16,330 bases of DNA from JACOZM01 sp035289385 (GTDB lineage: Archaea; Nanobdellota; Nanobdellia; Woesearchaeales; GW2011-AR9): positions 1 through 16,330 of the forward strand of contig DATDXI010000079.1 of assembly GCA_035289385.1 (NCBI GenBank), given 5' to 3'. The position numbers and the translations under genes are program-made. A model generated the notes under the pieces. The model made no database searches. It was not told where the DNA came from and saw only the letters and a program-made list of their open reading frames with translations. Positions 6,872 to 13,636 of the stretch are shown here, in pieces; the first letter of the stretch is position 1, and each line of letters begins with the position of its first letter.

Positions 6872-7432
6872 ATGGATAAAAAAGTCATCAGAACAGTATT
6901 CTCTCTCTTTCTTGTTATTTTCCTTCTTTTATTCTCGTATACGACAACGGTATTCTTTATAGAAAAAACACCTTCACAGCAGCAGACCATCGATTATCTT
7001 TACGGCAGAGGAGAACTTCCATCAGATTATACCGCTTTGGAAAAGTCTCATCTTGAAGATGTAAAAAACGTCATGAAATATACAGACTATCTGTTCTATA
7101 TCTCTTTAGCCATCATCACCTTACTGCTGACGTATTTTCGAAAAGATAAACAAGAACTGCATCATCTTCTCTGGATAGGCAGCATGTCAACGATGGTCAG
7201 CGTAGCATTGATACTGCTCCTGGCTCTTCTCTTCTTCGATCAGCTCTTTACTGCCTTCCACCTTCTCTTTTTCCCACAAGGTAATTGGACCTTCCCTTAC
7301 AACTCCTTATTGATCAGAACATTTCCTCTCCAATTTTTCATGAAGATTGGAAGGATGATCTTTATGGAAGCTTTAGGGATAGGAGTGATAGTATTCTTGA
7401 TATCAAGAAGGATGAAACAACTAAAATCTTAG
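6872..7432 (+). CDS. DUF1461 (TIGR01906-type) integral membrane protein
   Basis: A 186-residue membrane protein with four predicted spans, at about 7-29, 70-90, 106-130 and 155-180. Two signatures of the DUF1461/TIGR01906 family can be read. LEKSHLEDVKNVMK (about 57-70), in the loop before the second span, matches the family's ExxHLxDVK motif. FHLLFFPQGNWTFPYNSLLI, between spans three and four, matches its FHxLFFPxGNWxFPxxSxLI motif. The family occurs in bacteria and archaea and has no established function. The 60-residue loop between spans one and two probably faces outside. Its TATA box lies inside the end of the previous gene, so the two may be independent units. Confidence 0.85.
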   Translation: MDKKVIRTVFSLFLVIFLLLFSYTTTVFFIEKTPSQQQTIDYLYGRGELPSDYTALEKSHLEDVKNVMKYTDYLFYISLAIITLLLTYFRKDKQELHHLLWIGSMSTMVSVALILLLALLFFDQLFTAFHLLFFPQGNWTFPYNSLLIRTFPLQFFMKIGRMIFMEALGIGVIVFLISRRMKQLKS

Positions 7433-7482
7433 TACCCCATTCAAACAGAAGAATTTTTATACTTTAGGAATTTCATAAAACT

Positions 7483-7701
7483 ATGTTTTTTGCAACGCGA
7501 GGATTAAAAGCATTGATTGCCCTGCTCTTTGTATTAGTCATTGTTATTGTAGCATTGATCCTTTTTTTCCAATTCCTCATCTTTATCCTGCCCTTAGTCC
7601 TCATCGTCATCTTGTTAGGCTATTTTTTCCGGATGCTCAATCGATTCAAGAAGAAACCGAAAGATGATGTTCTTGAGGTAAAGTATAAGGTTAAAAAATG
7701 A
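7483..7701 (+). CDS. Small hydrophobic membrane protein
   Basis: A 72-residue protein, hydrophobic from about residue 8 to 50 (one hairpin of two spans), with a basic C-terminal tail (RMLNRFKKKPKDD) predicted to be cytoplasmic. I recognise no family. A TATA box (tttttatac, 7454-7462) lies 25 bp before the ATG, so the transcript is probably leaderless. The final codons overlap the tpiA start by four bases (ATGA), which makes a bicistron and implies coupled translation of the isomerase. Confidence 0.7.
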   Translation: MFFATRGLKALIALLFVLVIVIVALILFFQFLIFILPLVLIVILLGYFFRMLNRFKKKPKDDVLEVKYKVKK

Positions 7702-8381
7702 GCTTTCAGAGCAAAAAAAGAAAACCGCTGGTTTTGATTAACCTTAAAACATATCCTCAAACTATCGCCAGCAGCGGCCTTTCAGTAGTAAAGCAACTTG
7801 CTCAACTAAAACTAAAGAACTATTCACTCGCTATTGCTCCCTCATTATTGACAGTGAAGGAAACAGCAGAAAGCATTTCCCAAAAGCAGATAAGCATCTT
7901 TGCACAGCATGCGGATACATTTCCAGGAGCTTTTACCGGTTCTATTCCCGTCAAAGAATTGCAGCAGATCGGCGTTCAAGGCGTCATCGTAAACCATTCT
8001 GAAAAAAAAGTCCCTTTCAAACAATTACAGGAAACGATCGCTCTTTGCCGAACATGGAGATTGCAAACAGTTGTCTGCGCATCTCGGTTGTCAGAAGTAA
8101 AAAAGATAGCGAAACTTCACCCAGATTATATTGCCTATGAGCCAAAAAAGCTGATTGGGGGAAATATCTCGGTAACTACAGCAAAACCAAAGATCATCAT
8201 CAAAGCTTTGACGGTCATCCAAAAATATAGCCCAAAAACACAATTATTGGTCGGCGCTGGCGTCCATAATAACCAAGATTTGACTCAAGCCTTGCTGTTA
8301 GGCGCATCCGGTGTTCTCATTGGCCATGCTATTGCCACGGCAAGAAATCCTGGAAGAGCGTTGCAGAAATTGCTGGATTAG
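7698..8381 (+). CDS. tpiA: Triosephosphate isomerase, archaeal type
   Basis: Interconverts dihydroxyacetone phosphate and glyceraldehyde 3-phosphate in glycolysis and gluconeogenesis. At 227 residues it has the short form typical of archaea; bacterial and eukaryotic enzymes have about 250. Active-site residues are in place: Asn15 and Lys17 in LINLKTYP, the electrophile His100 in VIVNHSEKK, and the catalytic base Glu148 in AYEPKKLIGG, where the flexible loop is shortened as in archaeal homologues. The phosphate-binding GAGVHNNQD and GVLIGHAI follow near the end. The N-terminus is a few residues longer than usual and basic (SFQSKKRKP). The start overlaps the upstream membrane-protein gene by four bases, and no separate promoter is evident. 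Confidence 0.95.
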   Translation: MSFQSKKRKPLVLINLKTYPQTIASSGLSVVKQLAQLKLKNYSLAIAPSLLTVKETAESISQKQISIFAQHADTFPGAFTGSIPVKELQQIGVQGVIVNHSEKKVPFKQLQETIALCRTWRLQTVVCASRLSEVKKIAKLHPDYIAYEPKKLIGGNISVTTAKPKIIIKALTVIQKYSPKTQLLVGAGVHNNQDLTQALLLGASGVLIGHAIATARNPGRALQKLLD

Positions 8382-8490
8382 CTCTTAACCTTTGTTAACA
8401 GAACGAGAGGGTTTCGGCTTAATAATGTTAATACTTAGAAGGGGTGACTAATAGGAATATTTAAATACCATCCATTGTAACTATTAAATT

Positions 8491-8874
8491 ATGTCATTAA
8501 AAGAAAAGTTAATTTCAGGATTATATGTAGGGGCAGCTGTCATAGCTAGTAGACTTTCTAAGCATCCAGAACTCCCTTATAGAGAGCTGATGAACGGATA
8601 TGGTCATGATGTCGCCCTACCATTTGGCCTATATTTCATAAATAAACTAATGAACCACCCATTTGCAAAAAATCCCTATGTCAATGCTGGAACTATCTTT
8701 TTAGCAGCATCTGCTCTAGAGATTGGCCAGAAATTCGATTTACCAATTGGATCTTACGCCGGAACATATGATCCGTGGGATTTTGTAGCTTATGCAGTAG
8801 GAACCGGTTTAGCAATAGGAATGGACAAACTAACATTTAAAAAGAAAAATTTAGAAAAGATAGTAGAAGAATAA
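8491..8874 (+). CDS. Small multi-span membrane protein, VanZ/DUF2809-like in outline
   Basis: A 127-residue protein with moderately hydrophobic segments at about 8-22, 40-55, 64-80 and 95-115. ALEIGQKFDLPIG followed by YDPWDFVAYAVGTGLAIGMD recalls the pattern of VanZ-like and DUF2809-like proteins, in which an E-x-x-Q segment precedes a D-[FL]-x-A-[NY] helix. That resemblance is by eye and only suggestive. The function is unknown. The TATA box (atatttaaatac, about 8458-8469) lies 28 bp before the ATG, which predicts a leaderless transcript. The upstream gap 8382-8457 holds two TTAAC copies 10 bp apart and no gene. Confidence 0.65.
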   Translation: MSLKEKLISGLYVGAAVIASRLSKHPELPYRELMNGYGHDVALPFGLYFINKLMNHPFAKNPYVNAGTIFLAASALEIGQKFDLPIGSYAGTYDPWDFVAYAVGTGLAIGMDKLTFKKKNLEKIVEE

Positions 8875-8950
8875 ATTTAAGAAGCTTCATACTCATACTC
8901 TATTTCGCTGACTTTTAGGGGAGTATCATTAGCGATATTCACTAAAAAGA

Positions 8951-9526
8951 TCAAATCACATTCACAATCATCTTCTGTGTGTTTCCATAAAGAGTTCCAT
9001 CACTATCACGCAGGACTTGAACATTAAAGAGATATTTCCCTTTCGGTGCATTCCCTGGAACATCAACACCGATCGGCTCCGTATGATGCCGGCCTTGCTC
9101 AATCTTTAAAGGAGTGGGTAAATACAATAGCCAGGTTTTTACTTCAACATCTGAACTGATATCCTCACCTTGCAGATTGACCGCCTTATCTAGCGTAATT
9201 TCCAGCCGGAAGTGGTCATTCTCTGCCTCAACATTTAAAATGCCTATGCCAAAAATATGGCTTTCTCCCGCAATGATGTCTGCAATGTGAAAGGGCAAAG
9301 CCACTCTCTTCCCCTCATCTATCAATAATCTCTGCAGTTCCTGCTCTGTCCGCGCATCGAGTTCTGCTTTCTTATCTAATGACCCATCAACAATCTTATA
9401 GAGAATCGTTACCCCCATCCCAAAAACGACTAAAGAAATCATGATAATAACTAAGAAATTGACGGAGAGACTGATATCCCCCCGCTTTGATGAAGATAAA
9501 AAAAAAGACTTATTGCCAGACTTCAT
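8951..9526 (-). CDS. Archaeal type IV pilin-like protein (second pilin of the island)
   Basis: A 191-residue secreted protein with a class III signal peptide. A basic head ending SKRG (13-16) is followed by DISLSVNFLVIIMISLVVFG, so cleavage after Gly16 by the prepilin peptidase encoded at 10358-11206 is expected. The hydrophobic segment (about 20-43) would form the filament core. The rest looks like a beta-sandwich and ends QKMIVNVI, like other archaeal pilin or flagellin-like proteins. No cysteines are seen in the mature part. It overlaps the preceding gene by 17 bases and is the last gene of the minus-strand cluster. The Shine-Dalgarno motif is weak, so translational coupling is likely. Whether it forms an adhesion filament or a surface subunit cannot be told. 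Confidence 0.75.
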   Translation of the reverse strand: MKSGNKSFFLSSSKRGDISLSVNFLVIIMISLVVFGMGVTILYKIVDGSLDKKAELDARTEQELQRLLIDEGKRVALPFHIADIIAGESHIFGIGILNVEAENDHFRLEITLDKAVNLQGEDISSDVEVKTWLLYLPTPLKIEQGRHHTEPIGVDVPGNAPKGKYLFNVQVLRDSDGTLYGNTQKMIVNVI

Positions 9527-9737
9527 ATTCTTTCACAATGAGGACCAAGAACAGCAATAAGAGCACAGCTCCAGAGATCATGTACCATAAGCCGGGAAGG
9601 ACTGCCTCATCGTTGATGGAAATATACATCCCCCAACCCATGACGATAAACCCTAGCCATAAAAACTTGTCTAAAACGAGCTTCATAATCTGAAATTCCT
9701 GCTCAACTGTCATCCGTTTCTTTTTTGTAGCTGCCAT
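9510..9737 (-). CDS. Small two-span membrane protein of the pilin island
   Basis: A 75-residue protein with a basic, helical N-terminus (MAATKKKRMTVEQEFQIMK) and two membrane spans at about 24-42 and 48-68, probably with both ends in the cytoplasm. The start is well supported. A full Shine-Dalgarno match, GGTGATC, lies eight bases before the ATG, within the last codons of the upstream pilin gene, whose stop is only one base away. Its place between two pilin-like genes suggests a membrane partner for filament assembly, but no family is recognised. Confidence 0.7.
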   Translation of the reverse strand: MAATKKKRMTVEQEFQIMKLVLDKFLWLGFIVMGWGMYISINDEAVLPGLWYMISGAVLLLLFLVLIVKEYEVWQ

Positions 9738-9738
9738 C

Positions 9739-10266
9739 TTATGCGATCACCCGTAGGAAGAATTGTTTATTCTCATAAGGCTGGTCTGCACCTGCACAAG
9801 CAGTAGTACTACATACCGCCATGGTACAAATATACTGACCAGCTGTTAAGCCATTCTCTGTTAAAACAATGCTGTATCCAGCTGAACCACTAGGATCCAC
9901 ATTTTGAGGTTCTGAAGCAACTGATGGAACAAGAGTTGAATCCACCCGACTGCCCGTTTTTGGATCTAAACAGCTGGTTATGGTAAATATGGCACCGACT
10001 GCTGTATTTTCTTTTCTGTTATAATATCCTATCGTCTTTGTTATTACATCTTCCCGACCGATATCAACTGTTTGAGAGAGAGTAATTGGATTTTCTGACG
10101 TTGGCTCTGCCTCTAATTGAGTTACGGCAAATGCTTCAGGTAGCTTTCCTTCAGCCTGCTTAAAGATCGTTCTCGTTAACGTCAATCCTAATCCCAGAAC
10201 AACAAATGCTATAACAATAACAACTATAGCATTGATAGAAAGTGATAGGGACCCTTTTTTGTTCAT
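9739..10266 (-). CDS. Archaeal type IV pilin-like protein (first pilin of the island)
   Basis: A 175-residue secreted protein beginning MNKKGSLSLSINAIVVIVIA. The KKG motif with cleavage expected after Gly5, then a hydrophobic core helix (about 8-31), is a class III signal peptide. The mature part carries four cysteines in two neighbourhoods (TSCLD; QYICTMAVCSTTACAG has three), so disulfides outside the cell are plausible. An upstream in-frame ATG at 10305 would add 13 residues. I prefer 10266 because GAGGTG lies five bases before it and the signal peptide then has the expected short head. A TATA box at 10316-10323 gives a leader of about 27 nt, so this gene has its own promoter apart from the peptidase gene. 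It shares the SLS[IV]N signature with the second pilin. Confidence 0.78.
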   Translation of the reverse strand: MNKKGSLSLSINAIVVIVIAFVVLGLGLTLTRTIFKQAEGKLPEAFAVTQLEAEPTSENPITLSQTVDIGREDVITKTIGYYNRKENTAVGAIFTITSCLDPKTGSRVDSTLVPSVASEPQNVDPSGSAGYSIVLTENGLTAGQYICTMAVCSTTACAGADQPYENKQFFLRVIA

Positions 10267-10315
10267 GATAACACCTCTTTTTTTAAATGGAATACCCTTA
10301 AGCAATATTTAGTGG

Positions 10316-10323
10316 TATAAAAA
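10316..10323 (-). promoter_or_regulatory. TATA box of the pilin operon
   Basis: The minus strand reads tttttata about 53 bp before the ATG at 10266, predicting a start near 10293 and a short leader carrying GAGGTG. It indicates separate control of the pilins from the peptidase gene upstream. Confidence 0.45.
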
Positions 10324-10357
10324 TCTATCGGTTAGGCAGGGATAATGTAGCCTTCCA

Positions 10358-11206
10358 TCAAAACAAATACCCTAAAATACTCTCACTCCAGACATCCATC
10401 AGCAAGAGCAGGATATACGCTAATAAAAAGCTGGGGGCAAAGGGGATGCCATCTTTCACCAGAACTTTCTGCAGCTTATTTCCCGCTGCTAATCTCCGCA
10501 ACTGGCTGATATCTTCCTTGCTTAATGTCCTTTTTTCCATGACCAAACGGCCATTCACACCAACATCTTCCGCTAACCAGTCACCTTCCGTCAATTTCGC
10601 CGGATGAACTTGCCTGAAAAATTCATGCTTTTCTACCACACTAATCAGAATGAAGGTATAAAATGCCAAAAGAGGAAAGATGATCAACGGCCAAAATAAG
10701 GTATTAAAGAAGGTTAAGACCACCAGCAATAAAGTAAGAAATACCATAGTGATATGAAAGAGATGATATTCCTGTAAAGCATCCTGCAGCTTGGGAAAGA
10801 CTTCTTTTCTGCTCCTGATAGCTAAAACAGCAATCCAGATAACACCATAGATAGATCCGATAAATAAAAGAAGCAAAAAATACCAAAGGATGGCCAAACT
10901 GGAAGCGCTCCAGGGGATAGCTATTCCCACAACAGCACCCATCCCCATCAATAATTTTGCATCTCCCCCACCCCATTGGCTCACTAAATAAAAAACATAG
11001 CCTATGAAGAATAACACCAAAAAGCCAAGCAAACCGCTCCAGAACGTGTTCCAGCCAGAAGATGTAGCAAAAATCAGCCGAATTCCTAATGCCGAGAATA
11101 ATAAGCCATAACTCAGCCAATCGGGAATCTCCCTGCTCTTGATATCCGAATAAGAAGCGATGAGCAATGAAAGAACAGTTAGCACGGGCAGAATCACATC
11201 TATCAT
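10358..11206 (-). CDS. Class III / type IV prepilin peptidase (A24 family)
   Basis: A polytopic aspartic protease of 282 residues that removes the basic head of pilin and archaellin precursors at the cytoplasmic membrane face. The two catalytic aspartates are visible: Asp21 in SYSDIKSREIPDW, the usual motif after the first span, and Asp82 in the GGGDAKLLMGMG loop, matching GxGD. At least six hydrophobic segments follow in order. After about residue 200 there is a soluble insert rich in charged residues (KLTEGDWLAEDV onward) before a last span, as in longer archaeal members. The ATG at 11206 lies about 26 bp from a TATA-like element (attaatatac, minus strand, about 11227-11237), so a leaderless mRNA is likely. 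The pilin-like genes directly downstream are its probable substrates. Confidence 0.88.
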   Translation of the reverse strand: MIDVILPVLTVLSLLIASYSDIKSREIPDWLSYGLLFSALGIRLIFATSSGWNTFWSGLLGFLVLFFIGYVFYLVSQWGGGDAKLLMGMGAVVGIAIPWSASSLAILWYFLLLLFIGSIYGVIWIAVLAIRSRKEVFPKLQDALQEYHLFHITMVFLTLLLVVLTFFNTLFWPLIIFPLLAFYTFILISVVEKHEFFRQVHPAKLTEGDWLAEDVGVNGRLVMEKRTLSKEDISQLRRLAAGNKLQKVLVKDGIPFAPSFLLAYILLLLMDVWSESILGYLF

Positions 11207-11302
11207 CCTAAAACTAAAAAGAGCAGAGTATATTAATTTTTGGTTGGGTTGAAAGAAATAAAATGCTCAAACCCATTATACTTCTCTCAAACTTTCCGCA
11301 AG

Positions 11303-11365
11303 CTTTAAATAATCAGATTTATTAACAGAACTGTAATTATTAGCATTTACAAAAAGAAGGTGATC
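11303..11365 (+). promoter_or_regulatory. Promoter and Shine-Dalgarno of the coiled-coil operon
   Basis: A TATA element (gctttaaataa, from 11303) predicts a start near 11333. GGTGATC, a full anti-Shine-Dalgarno complement, lies at 11359-11365, close to the ATG at 11368. This leadered, ribosome-binding-site start contrasts with the leaderless pattern of most genes here. Confidence 0.5.
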
Positions 11366-11367
11366 CC

Positions 11368-11901
11368 ATGGCCGAAGAAGATTATGAAATTCTCCCTCAT
11401 CAGCTGCTGCAAGATTTGAAATTTGAAGTAGAATCCTTAAAAAAGAAGCTGACTCAGCCCGACAGCAAGTCTAATGAGCTCATTCTAGAAATAGAAAGCA
11501 TGAAAGATGCTATCCATGAGCTGAATTCTGTCTTTCAAAAAGCTTTGGCAGAAACAAAAGGTGAAGATGTCGGCAAGACGATCAAAACATTAAAAGACAA
11601 GACAGAGATGGTCGTTTCCCAAAATGAGACGATCGCCAAAGCATTGATTGCCATTTCTGATAAGCTCGACCGCTTTATGCAGGAAAATAAGGCAGTAAAA
11701 CAGCCTCAAAGAATGCCGCAAGTGCAGCACACGATGGGTATGCCCAGCATACCTGGTCCGGGAAGAATGGCGCCTCCGCCAGAGATGTTCAGCTCACCTA
11801 TGGGGATGCCACAGATGCCCAGTATGGCTATGCCTTCTGCTATGAGCGGAATGCCTCCGCCACCTCCATCTCCATCAAGAAGGAAAGGATTGTTTCAATG
11901 A
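11368..11901 (+). CDS. Coiled-coil protein with Met/Pro-rich tail
   Basis: A 177-residue protein with no membrane segment. Residues about 10-110 are charged and helical (coiled-coil pattern: LLQDLKFEVESLKKKL, then LEIESMKDAIHELN and LIAISDKLDRFMQ). From about 115 the chain becomes low complexity, with Met-Pro repeats (MGMPSIPGPGRM, MGMPQMPSMAMP), a run of five prolines, and a basic end SRRKGLFQ. I recognise no family. The next gene overlaps by four bases and also encodes a coiled coil with proline runs, so the two products probably work together, perhaps as a scaffold or a membrane-adjacent complex. The function is unknown. Confidence 0.8.
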   Translation: MAEEDYEILPHQLLQDLKFEVESLKKKLTQPDSKSNELILEIESMKDAIHELNSVFQKALAETKGEDVGKTIKTLKDKTEMVVSQNETIAKALIAISDKLDRFMQENKAVKQPQRMPQVQHTMGMPSIPGPGRMAPPPEMFSSPMGMPQMPSMAMPSAMSGMPPPPPSPSRRKGLFQ

Positions 11902-12647
11902 CACTGGAAGCACTGGCACTTTTAGAGAAATTAGCTGATGCTAGCCAAAGAGATCGAGAAATAATTTCTAAAGAAGAGATTAAGAAGAAGATTAATGAGA
12001 TAAAATATCTTTCTACACAAAAGAAAGTTCCTAAATTAACCTTAAGAAAAGAAATCATCCATCTTGAAAATGAATTCAAGAAGATGGATGTGCTGGAACA
12101 AAAGATAGGGCGCTTACAGAAGAGCCATCATGCTAAAGTAGCTTCATTAAAGAAAGAAAATGCTGCATTGCGGCAACGTCTTGCTGCAACAGGAGATGGT
12201 GATATTTCCAACAAAGTTAACAAGCTGTCTCATCTTATCGGAGAATCGTTAGCAAAAAAAGAAGTGCATGATGATGTCCTGTTGTCGGAGAAGATTGCCC
12301 AAGATATTAAGGATGCACCTGAAGCAGCGCAACGTGCTACGATGATGAAACAGCGTTTAGACATGCTAAAGCAGGAGCTAGAAAACTCAAAAGCAAAAGA
12401 AGCAGAAAACCCGGAGAAGATCGGAATTATCGAACAGATGATCGCTAACGTTGAACAATCCCTAGCCCAGTTTGCTCCGTCAGAACAGGAAGAGCCTCCG
12501 GGATGGTACAGTCAAGAATCGCTGGAAAAGCAACCATTGGAGCCAGAAATAAAACACGACTTGATTTTCCACCCGCCTCCGCCAAAGAAAAGGTTTGTGA
12601 ACACGGGAGTTCTGCCGTTGCCTCCGCCACCCAGTGAATTGCCTTGA
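11898..12647 (+). CDS. Coiled-coil protein with polyproline C-terminus
   Basis: A 249-residue protein. Residues about 1-190 are almost entirely charged helix: EEIKKKINEIKYL, LRKEIIHLENEFKKMDVLEQ, ASLKKENAALRQRL and MKQRLDMLKQELEN show heptad-like spacing with breaks near glycine at about 98. The tail (195-249) is disordered-looking and has PPPPKKRF and LPLPPPPSELP, two proline runs of four. No known domain or membrane span is visible. It begins within the stop of the preceding gene (ATGA overlap) and the two must be co-transcribed. The polyproline stretches would need archaeal aIF5A for efficient translation, which is general knowledge and not specific to this gene. Confidence 0.8.
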   Translation: MTLEALALLEKLADASQRDREIISKEEIKKKINEIKYLSTQKKVPKLTLRKEIIHLENEFKKMDVLEQKIGRLQKSHHAKVASLKKENAALRQRLAATGDGDISNKVNKLSHLIGESLAKKEVHDDVLLSEKIAQDIKDAPEAAQRATMMKQRLDMLKQELENSKAKEAENPEKIGIIEQMIANVEQSLAQFAPSEQEEPPGWYSQESLEKQPLEPEIKHDLIFHPPPPKKRFVNTGVLPLPPPPSELP

Positions 12648-12687
12648 AATGGTGATGATAACCAAAACATTCTGCTACCTATTTTAA

Positions 12688-12864
12688 CTAAACATCCTTT
12701 CCCATAACTGTCTTTCTGCCGTTATCTTTCGCTCGTTGTAAGGCCTCAAGAACTAATTGCTTCACTTTAGCATCTAACTTTTCCATAAAATCCCCGGAGA
12801 TATTTTCTATCCCCAACTTAGAATCAACCATGATCTCTTTGATCTGCGTTCTTACTGTTAACAT
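12688..12864 (-). CDS. Small histone-fold protein (archaeal CBF/NF-Y-like, short form)
   Basis: A 58-residue open frame from ATG 12864 to TAG 12688-12690. The order of elements fits a single histone fold: a short basic helix (TVRTQIKEIM), a loop, a long helix beginning ISGDFMEKLDAKVKQLVLEA and ending LQRAKDNGR, then a loop KTVMGKDV. The RAKDNGRKTV ending is characteristic of small archaeal histone-fold proteins, which bind DNA or act as transcription-factor-like partners and dimerise. The third helix is very short or missing. The start lies 27 bp from the centre of a TATA box, so the mRNA should be leaderless. A perfect inverted repeat agctta-aaa-taagct (12865-12879) directly precedes the start codon. 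The gene is divergent from the HIT gene. Confidence 0.75.
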   Translation of the reverse strand: MLTVRTQIKEIMVDSKLGIENISGDFMEKLDAKVKQLVLEALQRAKDNGRKTVMGKDV

Positions 12865-12883
12865 AGCTTAAAATAAGCTCATA

Positions 12884-12898
12884 AAGTTTATAAAACTT
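12884..12898. promoter_or_regulatory. Palindromic TATA element serving two divergent genes
   Basis: The 15-bp perfect palindrome aagttt-ata-aaactt contains tttataaa, which reads the same on both strands. Its centre (12891) is 27 bp from the histone-fold ATG (12864) and 25 bp from the HIT ATG (12916). No second TATA box is seen on either side, so one site probably directs transcription both ways. Confidence 0.6.
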
Positions 12899-12915
12899 CC
12901 TTTATTTCAACGATT

Positions 12916-13308
12916 ATGGAAAACTGTATCTTCTGCAAGATCATTCAGGGGAAAATCCCCTGCCAGAAAGTCTATGAAGACGACACATTTCTTTCATTCT
13001 TGGACATCCGGCCAACAAACAAAGGCCATTGCTTAGTCATCCCAAAAAAACATTATCGCTGGGTCTGGGATGTTCCCAACAACTATGCTCAGCCTTGTAA
13101 TACGGTGGCAGCAGCGTTGAAGAAGGCATTTGATACAGATTATGTTATTTCTTTTGTCATGGGAGAAGAAGTCCATCATGCTCATATCCATTTGGTTCCA
13201 AGATTTCCGGATGACGGGCACGGCGCATTGATCGATCTGAAAAATATCAAGTCTATTTCTACTGAGGAGATGCAAAAGATTGCAGAGAAGATCAGGAAAA
13301 ACATATGA
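12916..13308 (+). CDS. HIT-family nucleotide hydrolase/transferase
   Basis: A 130-residue histidine-triad protein. The motif H88-A-H90-I-H92-L-V gives the three catalytic histidines, the middle one forming the nucleotidyl-histidine intermediate. An N-terminal CIFCKII with Cys4 and Cys7, together with a later histidine, suggests the zinc site of Hint-type enzymes. The reaction is hydrolysis of adenosine phosphoramidates or similar AMP-linked compounds in the cytoplasm; the exact substrate cannot be read. FLDIRPTNKGHCLVIPKKHY is the typical substrate-binding region. The ATG is 25 bp from the shared palindromic TATA box, so the mRNA is probably leaderless. The DUF3850 gene overlaps its end by four bases. 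Confidence 0.92.
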   Translation: MENCIFCKIIQGKIPCQKVYEDDTFLSFLDIRPTNKGHCLVIPKKHYRWVWDVPNNYAQPCNTVAAALKKAFDTDYVISFVMGEEVHHAHIHLVPRFPDDGHGALIDLKNIKSISTEEMQKIAEKIRKNI

Positions 13309-13571
13309 AAATAGAAAAGAAAGTCTGGACCTATTATTTTCAGAAGATCCTGGATGGGAAAAAGAATTTTGAATTACGATTAGCAAATTTCCAATGCCGA
13401 GAAGGAGATATTCTTGTGTTAAAGGAGTGGGATCCGGAGGAAGGAGTTTATACCGGACGGCAGATAGAGAAAGAGATAACCTACGTCACAACGTTGAAAG
13501 ATATCCCTTTCTGGAGCCCCAGCCAGATCGAAGAGCATGGCTTTCAGATCATTAGCTTTAGGAGCGATTAA
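13305..13571 (+). CDS. DUF3850 / ASCH-like (PUA-fold) protein
   Basis: An 88-residue protein that matches the DUF3850 pattern, a member of the ASCH/PUA-like RNA-binding fold. YFQKILDGKKNFELRLANF (the family's YFxxIxxGKKxFExR motif) is followed by REGDILVLKEWDPEEGVYTG, the matching GDxLxLxEWDPxxxxYTG strand, and a C-terminal strand segment KEITYVT. ASCH proteins are thought to bind RNA or modified nucleosides, and some hydrolyse N4-acetylcytidine; nothing here decides between these. It overlaps the HIT gene (ATGA), so the two are co-expressed. A pairing of a nucleotide-phosphoramidate hydrolase with an ASCH-like protein hints at nucleotide salvage or RNA-modification turnover, which is inference. 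Confidence 0.88.
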   Translation: MKIEKKVWTYYFQKILDGKKNFELRLANFQCREGDILVLKEWDPEEGVYTGRQIEKEITYVTTLKDIPFWSPSQIEEHGFQIISFRSD

Positions 13572-13599
13572 GGATTGTTTCTTCTTATTCAGAGAAAAC

Positions 13600-13609
13600 T
13601 TTAATAAAT
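13600..13609 (+). promoter_or_regulatory. TATA box of the first tRNA gene
   Basis: tttaataaat is centred about 32 bp before the mature 5' end at 13637, a normal distance for an archaeal tRNA promoter with a short 5' leader. Confidence 0.4.
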
Positions 13610-13636
13610 GAAGGTAGAAACGTCTCCTAAACTAAT

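Noticed and set aside
7285..7467. A 60-codon plus-strand frame overlapping the end of the DUF1461 gene
   Set aside because: It overlaps conserved DUF1461 coding sequence in another frame and lacks its own promoter or ribosome-binding site.
8882..9002. A minus-strand alternative frame at the pilin end (ending SEIEYEYEAS) that could be a frameshifted extension of the second pilin
   Set aside because: The pilin already ends in a normal-looking strand (QKMIVNVI) with a TGA. The alternative frame has no good start codon and no ribosome-binding site, so it is more likely chance.
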